A model generated the notes under the pieces. The model was not told where the DNA came from. It saw nothing but the letters and a program-made list of their open reading frames with translations, and made no database searches. From the NCBI RefSeq assembly GCF_000024925.1, contig NC_013521.1:496001-560000 (forward strand): a stretch of DNA of 64,000 bases. The letters run 5' to 3'. The position numbers and the translations under genes are program-made. This stretch comes from Sanguibacter keddieii DSM 10542. Its GTDB lineage: Bacteria; Actinomycetota; Actinomycetes; Actinomycetales; Cellulomonadaceae. Below, one piece after another: positions 36,460 through 43,775 of the stretch (position 1 is the stretch's first letter; every line of letters starts with the position of its first letter).

Positions 36460-37424
36460 CAGGCTTCAGCGTCGAGCTCCGCGGCGTCGGGGTGACCTTC
36501 GACCGCCCCGCGCTCCAGGGCGTCGACCTCACGCTCGCCCCGGGCGTCGTCCACGGCCTGCTGGGCCGCAACGGCTCCGGCAAGACCACCCTGCTCTCGC
36601 TCCTCGCGGCGTTCCGACGCCCGACGCGCGGCACCGTCCTCGTGGACGGCGAGGACCCCTTCGAGAACGAGCGTGTCCTCGAGGGCACCTGCTTCGTCCG
36701 CGAGAGCGGCGACGTCATGGACGACGAGAAGGTCTCGGTCAACCTCGACTTCGTCGAGGGGATGCGGCCGGCCTTCGACCGCGCCTACGCCGAGGACCTG
36801 CTCGACCAGTTCGAGGTGCCGCTCAGCACCAAGATCGGCTCCCTGTCCCGCGGGCAGAAGTCCGCGGTCGGCGCCTCGACGGGCCTCGCGGCCCGGGCCC
36901 CGCTGACCATCCTCGACGAGGTCTACCTCGGCATGGACGCCCCCTCGCGCTACAGGTTCTACGAGGCGCTGCTCCGCGACTACGTCGAGCACCCCCGCAC
37001 CGTCGTGCTGTCGAGCCACCTCATCGGCGAGCTCGACCGGGTGCTCGAGCAGGTGACCATCCTGCACCGCGGCGGTGTCCTGCTGACCGACACGGCCGAC
37101 TCGCTCCGGGAGCGCGGCTCCACCTTCACCGGCCCACGGGCCGTCGTCGACGACGTGGTGGCCGACCTCGCGATCGACGTGCTCGCCCGGACCGAGCTCG
37201 GCGGCACGTCCCAGGTGACGGTCGTCGGCCACCTCGACGCCCAGGTGCTCGAGCGCGTGCGTCGTGCAGGGCTCGAGGTCGGGCCCGTGGCGCTGCAGGA
37301 CCTGTTCGTGCACCTCACGGACGGCCGGGGTGAGCCCGGCAGCGTGCCGACCACGACCGGGAAGACGACCGCAGCCGCGACGGCCGCGGCCACCACCACC
37401 ACGACCGAGGAGGTCGACCGATGA
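36456..37424 (+). CDS. ABC transporter ATPase with degenerate signature motif
   Basis: A 322-residue ATPase. Walker A GLLGRNGSGKTTLLSLL, Walker B PLTILDEVYLGMD and switch VVLSSHLIGELD are intact, but the signature reads LSRGQKSAVG instead of LSGGQ, as in several YtrA-linked ABC systems. The C-terminal ~100 residues contain a small domain and end in a Thr/Ala-rich tail. It is coupled by 4-nt overlaps to both the regulator and the permease. The function is probably export or sensing of an unknown compound. Confidence 0.88.
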   Translation: MTGFSVELRGVGVTFDRPALQGVDLTLAPGVVHGLLGRNGSGKTTLLSLLAAFRRPTRGTVLVDGEDPFENERVLEGTCFVRESGDVMDDEKVSVNLDFVEGMRPAFDRAYAEDLLDQFEVPLSTKIGSLSRGQKSAVGASTGLAARAPLTILDEVYLGMDAPSRYRFYEALLRDYVEHPRTVVLSSHLIGELDRVLEQVTILHRGGVLLTDTADSLRERGSTFTGPRAVVDDVVADLAIDVLARTELGGTSQVTVVGHLDAQVLERVRRAGLEVGPVALQDLFVHLTDGRGEPGSVPTTTGKTTAAATAAATTTTTEEVDR

Positions 37425-38167
37425 CCGCCGTCGACACACCCCGCCGCATCCCCGTGCGGCGCAGCCAGACCCGCCGCGCGGCGTGGTGGCTGCTGTCCTC
37501 CCACCTCTACATGGCCGCCTGGTTCTGGGGGATCATCCTGGTCCTCACCGTCGTCGCGACCTTCGTGTTCCGCGCGAACGGCCTCGGGACCCGCGACGAC
37601 GGCACGGCCGCGAGCGTCGTGAGCATGGGCACGCAGGCCGCCATGTGGTTCAGCTTTGCCATGGCGATCGCGCTGAGCCTGCGCCAGCTCGCGGCGCACC
37701 TCGCCGCAGGGCTGACGCGCCGGTCGTTCGTCCGGGCGAACCTCGTCACCGTCGTCGGGATGGCCGCGGTCTACTCCCTCGTCATGGTGGTGCTGCTCGT
37801 CGTCGAGTCGCTCGTGATCGACGCGGCCGGGTGGCGGGCGCGCACCGTCGCCGGCGTGACCTTCGACGGCGTCGCCGACGCCCCCAGGATGTTCCTGGTC
37901 TACCTGCTGGTCTTCGCGACGGCCGCGGTCGCCGGGCTCGTCGTCGGGATGGCCTACCACCGCCTCGGCGGCCTGTGGGGCACCGTCGCGCTGATCCCCG
38001 CGATCCCGCCGCTGTTCCTCGTGATGATGCTGCTCGTCGACCGGGGCTCGAGCGGCTGGCTCCCGTCGGCCCTCGACGGCGAAGCCGCCCGCATGCTGCT
38101 GACCGCGGCGATCGCCGCGGTGTACGCCGTCGTCTACCAGGCGTCGATGCGCCGCGTCACCGTCTGA
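37421..38167 (+). CDS. ABC transporter membrane subunit
   Basis: A 248-residue membrane protein with about six helices (for example WWLLSSHLYMAAWFWGIILVL, VYSLVMVVLLVVESLVI, MFLVYLLVFATAAVAGLVVG). It has no recognisable EAA loop, as is usual for ABC-2-type exporters. The ATG overlaps the ATPase stop by 4 nt. It is the last gene of the regulator-ATPase-permease operon, before a strong terminator. Confidence 0.83.
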   Translation: MTAVDTPRRIPVRRSQTRRAAWWLLSSHLYMAAWFWGIILVLTVVATFVFRANGLGTRDDGTAASVVSMGTQAAMWFSFAMAIALSLRQLAAHLAAGLTRRSFVRANLVTVVGMAAVYSLVMVVLLVVESLVIDAAGWRARTVAGVTFDGVADAPRMFLVYLLVFATAAVAGLVVGMAYHRLGGLWGTVALIPAIPPLFLVMMLLVDRGSSGWLPSALDGEAARMLLTAAIAAVYAVVYQASMRRVTV

Positions 38168-38197
38168 CCGCCCCCGCTCCCTCGAACCACCACGGGA

Positions 38198-38237
38198 CAC
38201 GTTCCCGGGGTACCTCACGAGGTACCCCGGGAGCGTG
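38198..38237 (+). terminator. Terminator of the YtrA-ABC operon
   Basis: CCCGGGGTACCTC (38204-38216) pairs exactly with GAGGTACCCCGGG (38219-38231); the outer CACGTT/AGCGTG extends it to 19 bp with one G-T pair. The space from here to the next promoter at 38293 shows nothing. Confidence 0.85.
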
Positions 38238-38305
38238 GCGCGTCGCCGAAGGGAGGGGTGAGACGGGAGCGGGGGCAGCCGGGCGGCTGTGCTAGCCTCG
38301 CTCTC

Positions 38306-38374
38306 GTGACCGGAAATCGTTGGTATCTGCGCTTTACGCTGGCTCCTGGTGGGGCCGAGCGGGCGCACGCCTGA
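38306..38374 (+). CDS. Leader peptide with Trp-Tyr-Phe codons, upstream of DAHP synthase
   Basis: A 22-codon frame starting GTG, whose residues 5-10 are RWYLRF. Trp, Tyr and Phe are the three end products of the pathway begun by the downstream enzyme. Their codons, with the AAT and CGT before them (AAT CGT TGG TAT, then TTT), are AT-ending where possible and rare in this GC-rich genome, which would favour stalling. A TAGCCT -10 box (38293-38298) ends 7 nt before the GTG, so the transcript likely begins at the start codon. A terminator follows. Confidence 0.85.
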   Translation: MTGNRWYLRFTLAPGGAERAHA

Positions 38375-38439
38375 CCAACCGACCACCGGAGCCAGCACAG
38401 GACCTTGACGCAGACGCGCGTCGGGGTCCTTCGTCTTTT
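38338..38439 (+). promoter_or_regulatory. Transcription attenuator before DAHP synthase
   Basis: A 14-bp stem with one bulge joins 38338-38352 (inside the leader frame) to 38383-38396. Next to it, 38399-38411 pairs with 38418-38430 (13 bp, two G-T pairs, 6-nt loop) and is followed by TCGTCTTTT, a true intrinsic terminator. A ribosome stalled at the Trp/Tyr/Phe codons would open the first stem. I could not identify a clear antiterminator pairing. The rest of the leader to 38549 holds no gene. Confidence 0.75.
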
Positions 38440-38549
38440 CAGACGGGCCGACTCCGCACCCCGGATCTTCGTGGCCTGCACGGCTCCGTCTGAGACCACC
38501 CCCTCTCAGCCGCAGCCCTCGTCAGACCCCCGAACGGAGACCCGCCCCC

Positions 38550-39635
38550 ATGTCGGCCCACTCGTCACTGGACACTCTCATCGACGCTCACAGCACCAAC
38601 GACCTGCGCATCCGCGCCCTCGACCCGCTGCCCGCCCCGGCGACCATGCTCGCCGAGCTGCCGTTGTCCGACCGCAGCGCGGAGCTCGTCGAGCGCAGCC
38701 GCGGCGAGGTCCGCGACGTCGTCCACGGCACGGACGACCGCCTCCTCGTGATCGTCGGGCCGTGCTCGGTCCACGACCCCGCCGCCGCACTCGACTACGC
38801 CCGTCGCCTCGCGCCCCTCGCGCAGGAGCTCGCCGACGACCTCGTCGTCGTCATGCGTGTGTACTTCGAGAAGCCGCGCACCACCGTCGGGTGGAAGGGC
38901 CTCATCAACGACCCCGGCATGGACGAGTCCTTCGACGTCAACCGCGGCCTGCGCCTGGCGCGCGAGGTCCTGCTCGGCGTGCTCGACGAGGGCGTCCCGG
39001 CGGCCTGCGAGTTCCTCGAGCCGACGAGCCCGCAGTACATCGCCGACGCCGTCTCGTGGGGCGCGATCGGCGCCCGCAACCCCGAGAGCCAGGTGCACCG
39101 CCAGCTCGCCTCCGGCCTCTCGATGCCCATCGGCTTCAAGAACGCCACGGACGGCGACGTCCAGGCCGCTGTCGACGGCTGCGTCACCGCAGCCGCCGAG
39201 CACACGTTCTTCGGCATCGACGCCGACGGCCGCGCGGCAGCCGTCGCGACGACCGGCAACCCGGACTGCCACGTGATCCTGCGCGGCGGCCGCTCGGGCC
39301 CCAACTTCGACGACGCCTCCGTCGCCGACGCGCTCGACGTGGTCGGTGCCGCGGACCTCGGCCGCCGCCTGGTCATCGACGCGAGCCACGGCAACTCCGG
39401 CAAGTCCCACGTCCGCCAGGCCGAGGTGGTCCGCGAGATCGCAGGCTCCGTCGCTGCCGGCAACCACGGCATCTCCGGGATCATGATGGAGAGCTTCCTC
39501 GTGGCCGGCGCGCAGAAGCCCGCACCGAGCGGCCTCGTCTACGGCCAGTCCGTCACGGACGCCTGCATCGACTGGGACACCACCGCCGAGCTCCTCACCG
39601 AGCTCGCCGCAGCCTCCCGCGCCCGCCGGGCCTGA
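38550..39635 (+). CDS. aroF: 3-deoxy-7-phosphoheptulonate synthase (DAHP synthase, class I)
   Basis: Joins phosphoenolpyruvate and erythrose 4-phosphate to start the shikimate pathway. The 361-residue protein has class I (AroF/G/H) marks: VGPCSVHDPAAALDYA, MRVYFEKPRTTVGWKGLINDP, GARNPESQVHRQLASGLSMPIGFKN, and the metal/phosphate motif DASHGNSGKSH. Class I enzymes are feedback-inhibited by one aromatic amino acid; which one cannot be read here. It is controlled by the leader-peptide attenuator. The second family II palindrome follows it. Confidence 0.95.
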   Translation: MSAHSSLDTLIDAHSTNDLRIRALDPLPAPATMLAELPLSDRSAELVERSRGEVRDVVHGTDDRLLVIVGPCSVHDPAAALDYARRLAPLAQELADDLVVVMRVYFEKPRTTVGWKGLINDPGMDESFDVNRGLRLAREVLLGVLDEGVPAACEFLEPTSPQYIADAVSWGAIGARNPESQVHRQLASGLSMPIGFKNATDGDVQAAVDGCVTAAAEHTFFGIDADGRAAAVATTGNPDCHVILRGGRSGPNFDDASVADALDVVGAADLGRRLVIDASHGNSGKSHVRQAEVVREIAGSVAAGNHGISGIMMESFLVAGAQKPAPSGLVYGQSVTDACIDWDTTAELLTELAAASRARRA

Positions 39636-39656
39636 CGCCCCCGACCCCGCCGTACT

Positions 39657-39718
39657 CATGCTCGGGGCGCGACCGCGGGGCCCTCTCTAGAGGGCCCCGC
39701 GGTCGCGCCCCGAGCATG
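39657..39718. repeat. Dispersed 62-nt palindrome, family II, copy B
   Basis: A perfect 30-bp inverted repeat (39657-39686 with 39689-39718) with only CT between the arms, starting CATGCTCGGGGCGCGACCGC. It has the same length and ends as copy A at 35902-35963, which is more diverged. It lies 22 bp after the DAHP synthase stop and could serve as its terminator. Confidence 0.93.
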
Positions 39719-39755
39719 ACAGCGGGGGGACTTGGTGGGCGGTACTGTCTCGCGT

Positions 39756-41309
39756 GTGGACGACATGACAGTGACCGTCGTCGTGCTCGTGCTCGCCGTC
39801 GTCGTGTTCGTCTGGAACAAGGTGCCGGTCGGGCTCGTCGCGATCGGCGTCACCCTCGCGCTGTACGGCACCGGAGTGGTCTCGCTCGAGCAGGCCTTCG
39901 GCGGCTTCGGCGACCCGGTCATCATCTTCATCGCCGCGCTGTTCGTGGTGAGCGACGGCCTCGAGGCCTCTGGGGTCACCTCGTGGGCCGGGCAGCAGCT
40001 CGTCGACCGCGCGCACGGCAGCCGTACCCGCCTCGTCGTGCTGCTCATGGCCCTCGTCGCGGTCGTCACCGCGCTCATCAGCGTCAACGGCGCGGTCGCC
40101 GCGCTGCTGCCCATGGTGGTGGTGACCGCGGTCCGCCTGCGGCTGTCGCCGTCGCAGTTCTTGATCCCGCTGGCCTTCGGGGCGCACGCGGGCTCGTTGC
40201 TCGTCCTCACCGGCACCCCGGTCAACGTCCTCGTCTCCGAGCTCGCCGTCGGCGCGGGGGAGGAGCCCTTCGGGTTCTTCTCCTTCACCCTCGTCGGCCT
40301 GCCGCTCGTGCTCGGCACGATGCTCGTGGTGGTCCTCCTCGGCCCACGGCTGCTGCCGAACCGCGCGCCGACGGCCCTGCCTCGCGACCTCAGCGGGCAC
40401 GCACGGCTCCTCGCCGAGCAGTACGCCCTCGACGACCGCGCGCTCCTCGGCAGCGACACCGGTGTCACCGAGGTGGTCGTGTCCCCGCGGTCCGCGCTCA
40501 TCGGGGCCGAGGCGTTCCCCGGCATGGTCACCGAGAGCGGCGACCTGGTGATCGCAGCCATCCAGCGCGGCGGGGAGCAGGTCGGGCCGACGACGCTCCA
40601 GGCCGGCGACGCGCTCCTCCTCCAGGGGACGTGGGAGGCGCTCGACCGGACGACGACGGACCCCGACGTCACCGTCGTCGACCCGCCCCAGCTGCTGCGC
40701 CGCCAGGCTGCCCCGATGGGCGGCCGCGCCAAGGTGGCGATCGGCATCGTGCTCGGCATGGTGCTGCTGCTCGCGACGGGCGCCGTCCCGGCCTCGGTCG
40801 CGGCCCTGCTCGCCGCGTGCGCCATGGTGCTGCTGCGCGTCATGACGGTCTCCGAGGCGCACCGCGCGATCTCGTGGACCACGCTCATCCTCGTGGGCGG
40901 CATGATCCCGCTCTCCGTCGCGATCCAGAGCACCGGTCTGGCCGACGCGATGGCCCGTGGCCTCGTCGACGTGGTCGGCACGGACCAGCCGCACCTGCTG
41001 CTGCTGGGGATCGTGGTGGTCACCGTGATCCTCGGGCAGCTCATCAGCAACATGGCGACGGCCCTGGTCATCGGGCCGATCGCCGTGGCGGTCGCGGTCG
41101 ACACCGGCCTGTCGCCCCTGCCGATGCTCATGGGCGTCACCGTCGCCGCTGCGGCCGCGTTCCTCACCCCGGTCGCGACGCCGGCCAACACGATGGTCCT
41201 GGGGCCGGGCGGGTACAGGTTCGGGGACTACTGGCGCCTCGGCCTGCCGCTCACCCTCTTGTTCGTGCTGGTGGCGACCTTCCTCGTGCCGGTCTTCTGG
41301 CCGTTCTAG
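39756..41309 (+). CDS. SLC13/DASS-type transporter with TrkA-C (RCK_C) domains
   Basis: A 517-residue membrane protein with about eleven helices in two halves, interrupted by a cytosolic insert (about 215-310) containing an RCK_C fold (VVVSPRSALIGAEAFPG, then GDALLLQGTWEALD). Conserved ion-site loops are VSVNGAVAALLPMVV-like (LISVNGAVAALLP) and ATPANTMVLGPGGY. Likely cargo is sulfate or a di/tricarboxylate with sodium; the sequence does not settle this. GTG at 39756 is 7 nt after TACTGT (39743-39748), leaderless; the frame is open 8 codons further but across that box. Confidence 0.87.
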   Translation: MDDMTVTVVVLVLAVVVFVWNKVPVGLVAIGVTLALYGTGVVSLEQAFGGFGDPVIIFIAALFVVSDGLEASGVTSWAGQQLVDRAHGSRTRLVVLLMALVAVVTALISVNGAVAALLPMVVVTAVRLRLSPSQFLIPLAFGAHAGSLLVLTGTPVNVLVSELAVGAGEEPFGFFSFTLVGLPLVLGTMLVVVLLGPRLLPNRAPTALPRDLSGHARLLAEQYALDDRALLGSDTGVTEVVVSPRSALIGAEAFPGMVTESGDLVIAAIQRGGEQVGPTTLQAGDALLLQGTWEALDRTTTDPDVTVVDPPQLLRRQAAPMGGRAKVAIGIVLGMVLLLATGAVPASVAALLAACAMVLLRVMTVSEAHRAISWTTLILVGGMIPLSVAIQSTGLADAMARGLVDVVGTDQPHLLLLGIVVVTVILGQLISNMATALVIGPIAVAVAVDTGLSPLPMLMGVTVAAAAAFLTPVATPANTMVLGPGGYRFGDYWRLGLPLTLLFVLVATFLVPVFWPF

Positions 41310-41490
41310 CAGGTGGGCGACGCGGTGCGGGGCCGCTCGCACCCGGGCGCGCACCGTGGCCGCAGGCGTGCCGTGACGCCTGCCGCAGGGCAGACTGAGG
41401 GGACGGACCCGCGGGTCCGGCGCCCGGCAGGACCGCCGGGCAGGCGGGACCACACGCTCGACACGCACCACGACGACGAGGACGGACCCC

Positions 41491-43029
41491 ATGACGACCG
41501 CAGAGCACAGGCTGATCCCTGACACCTTCACACCGACGCCGTCGAGGGAGGCGCTCGAGTCGTTGACCGTCTCGGTCGTCGACATCCTCGGTGACGCCGA
41601 GGCCGTGGGATACCCCGTGGGCCTCGAGGGGCAGGTCCCGGTCGAGCTCGGCGTGGGGCGCGACGCCCTCGAGCACGTCGACTTCGAGGGCAAGGTCGGC
41701 CAGACGGTCGTCATGCCCCGCCGTGACGGCGTGACCGTGGTCGCGGTCGGCATCGGTCACGCCGACGAGCTGTGCGCCGCTGAGCTCCGCGACGCCGCGG
41801 CGGCCTTCGCCCGTGCAGCCGGACGGTACGGTTCGATCGCGCTGCACCTGCCGGCCGACACCGACGTCGACGCGGAGAGCGCCGGGCAGGCCGTGGTCGA
41901 GGGCGTGCTCCTCGCCCGGTACCGCTACTCGGTCCTCAAGTCCGCCCCGAAGGACGTGGGCCTCACCAGCCTCGAGATCGTCGCACCCGAGGCGGACCGC
42001 GCCGACGTGGCCGCCGGTGCCGAGCGCGGCATGGTGGTCGCCGCGGCGACCGAGCTCGCCCGCGACCTCGCCAACACCCCGCCCGGGCACCTGACCGCGA
42101 CCGACCTCGCCGACCTGGCCGAGCGCATCGCCCCGGAGCACGGCCTCGAGGTCGAGACGTACGACAGGCAGCGCCTGATCGAGCTGGGCTGCGGCGGTCT
42201 GCTCGGCGTCAACGCCGGCAGCGTCGACGAGCCCCGCATGGTGCGCCTGCGGTACGTCCCGACCGACGCCGACGGCCAGCCCGTCGAGCCGCGCGGCACG
42301 CTCGCGCTGGTGGGCAAGGGCATCATGTACGACTCGGGCGGCATCAGCCTCAAGCCCTCCGACCCCATGCACCTGGCCATGAAGATGGACATGTCCGGTG
42401 CTGCGGCCGTCCTCGCGGCGCTCACGGCACTCGAGGCCCTGGGCTGCCAGACGGCTGTCACGGCGTACCTCATGTGCACGGACAACATGCCGTCCGGCTC
42501 GGCGCTCAAGCTCGGTGACGTGCTCACCATCCGCAACGGCACCACGGTCGAGGTCAAGAACACCGACGCCGAGGGGCGCCTGGTCATGTCGGACGCGCTC
42601 GCCCTCGCCGCGGAGGAGCAGCCCGACGCGATCGTCGACATCGCGACGCTCACCGGTGCCGCGCTCGTGGCCCTGGGCCAGTCGACCGCGGCTGTGCTCG
42701 GCAACGACCAGCCGCTCGTCGACGCCGTCCTCGCCGCAGGCCGTGCGACCGACGAGCAGGTGTGGCAGCTGCCGCTCGAGCAGCGGTACCGCAAGCAGCT
42801 GGACTCCGACGTCGCCGACATGTCGAACATGGGCGGCAAGTACGCCGGCGCGACGCTCGCAGCGCTGTTCCTGTCCGAGTTCGTCGACGGCATCCCGTGG
42901 GCGCACATCGACATCGCGGGGACCATGCAGTCGGAGGCCGACGAGTCGTGGCGCCCGCGCGGCGCGACGGGCTTCGGCGCCCGGCTGCTCATCGACCTCG
43001 CCCTCGGCTTCTCCGCCCCTGCGGAGTAG
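41491..43029 (+). CDS. pepA: Leucyl aminopeptidase (M17)
   Basis: Cytosolic two-metal exopeptidase removing N-terminal residues, 512 residues. The catalytic C-terminal domain shows LVGKGIMYDSGGISLKP (Lys and Asp ligands), MKMDMSGAAAV, and NTDAEGRLVMSDAL (family signature with Asp, Glu and Arg). The N-terminal ~175 residues form the variable M17 domain. It lies 34 bp before a lipoprotein gene. The 181-bp gap before it has only a 16-nt palindrome (41404-41419). Confidence 0.95.
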   Translation: MTTAEHRLIPDTFTPTPSREALESLTVSVVDILGDAEAVGYPVGLEGQVPVELGVGRDALEHVDFEGKVGQTVVMPRRDGVTVVAVGIGHADELCAAELRDAAAAFARAAGRYGSIALHLPADTDVDAESAGQAVVEGVLLARYRYSVLKSAPKDVGLTSLEIVAPEADRADVAAGAERGMVVAAATELARDLANTPPGHLTATDLADLAERIAPEHGLEVETYDRQRLIELGCGGLLGVNAGSVDEPRMVRLRYVPTDADGQPVEPRGTLALVGKGIMYDSGGISLKPSDPMHLAMKMDMSGAAAVLAALTALEALGCQTAVTAYLMCTDNMPSGSALKLGDVLTIRNGTTVEVKNTDAEGRLVMSDALALAAEEQPDAIVDIATLTGAALVALGQSTAAVLGNDQPLVDAVLAAGRATDEQVWQLPLEQRYRKQLDSDVADMSNMGGKYAGATLAALFLSEFVDGIPWAHIDIAGTMQSEADESWRPRGATGFGARLLIDLALGFSAPAE

Positions 43030-43063
43030 CGCACCCCGCCCCACCGACGACAAGGACACGGAC

Positions 43064-43573
43064 ATGAGGAACAGCAGGACTCTCGCCCTCGCGACCGCCG
43101 CGCTGCTCGCGGCGGCGGCCCTGACCGCCTGCGGCTCGGACGACGCCTCGGAGGAGGCCACCGCCACGACGACGCCCTCCGAGGCGGTCCCCACGGGCGA
43201 CGCCGACTCGTCCGGGCTCCCCGACGGTGTCGCCGCCGGGCTCCCCGAAGGTGTCGAGGCGCCCCAGGACGCGGCCGCCGGGGCCGGTTGGACGGAAGAC
43301 GGCACGGGCCTGTGGGTGGTGACCTTCGGGAGCAGCACCAACCCGACGGTCGCGACCCTCGAGTCGGCCGACGCCGGGACGGTGACCCTCGCGCTGGCCC
43401 CGGTCGTGCCCGACGGGCCGGGGACGATGGACTACGTCCCGACGACCACGGTCCTCGACCTCCCGGAGGAGGTCGACAGCGGGGCGCCCGTCGAGGTGGT
43501 CCTCGGCGACCTCGGGTCGGTCATGGTCACCGGACCTGGCGCACCTGCCTGGGTCGTCCCCGACGGCTCGTAG
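43064..43573 (+). CDS. Small lipoprotein of unknown function
   Basis: A 169-residue lipoprotein. Signal peptide with lipobox LTAC (Cys near residue 23), a Ser/Thr/Glu linker, then a compact beta-rich domain (TGLWVVTFGSSTNPTVATLE, TVLDLPEEVDSGAPVEVVLG). I recognise no family. It follows pepA by 34 bp and may share its transcript. A 16-bp terminator follows. Confidence 0.8.
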   Translation: MRNSRTLALATAALLAAAALTACGSDDASEEATATTTPSEAVPTGDADSSGLPDGVAAGLPEGVEAPQDAAAGAGWTEDGTGLWVVTFGSSTNPTVATLESADAGTVTLALAPVVPDGPGTMDYVPTTTVLDLPEEVDSGAPVEVVLGDLGSVMVTGPGAPAWVVPDGS

Positions 43574-43600
43574 CGACACCGGTCGGCAGTCAGCACCGGC

Positions 43601-43635
43601 GAGGCCCGGCACCGTCGTGGACGGTGCCGGGCCTC
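43601..43635 (+). terminator. Terminator after the lipoprotein gene
   Basis: GAGGCCCGGCACCGTC (43601-43616) pairs exactly with 43620-43635 around a GTG loop, followed by TCTGC. Confidence 0.9.
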
Positions 43636-43659
43636 TCTGCACCCGGCCCTCGCTCTCGT

Positions 43660-43673
43660 GGGACCTAGGTCCC
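43660..43673 (+). promoter_or_regulatory. DosR/DevR-like palindrome upstream of the dicarboxylate transporter
   Basis: GGGACCTAGGTCCC is a perfect 14-bp palindrome matching 12 of 14 core positions of the mycobacterial DosR box (GGGACTWWAGTCCC). The outer bases do not match. It ends 102 bp before the start of a Dcu-type transporter, a protein class used in oxygen-poor growth, so hypoxia control is plausible. Another regulator could own this site. Confidence 0.5.
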
Positions 43674-43775
43674 GGGCGTTACCCGACGCCACTGGCACGA
43701 TGGTGATCTTGCGGACAAGTCGCCCGCAGAGCAGCCGCTCGTGCCAGCAGCGTGGCGCGTGCACGGAGGAGGCCC

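Noticed and set aside
39657-39718. Insertion-sequence end
   Set aside because: No transposase, no direct target repeats that I can see, and a matching 62-nt element lies elsewhere; a dispersed palindrome is a better reading.
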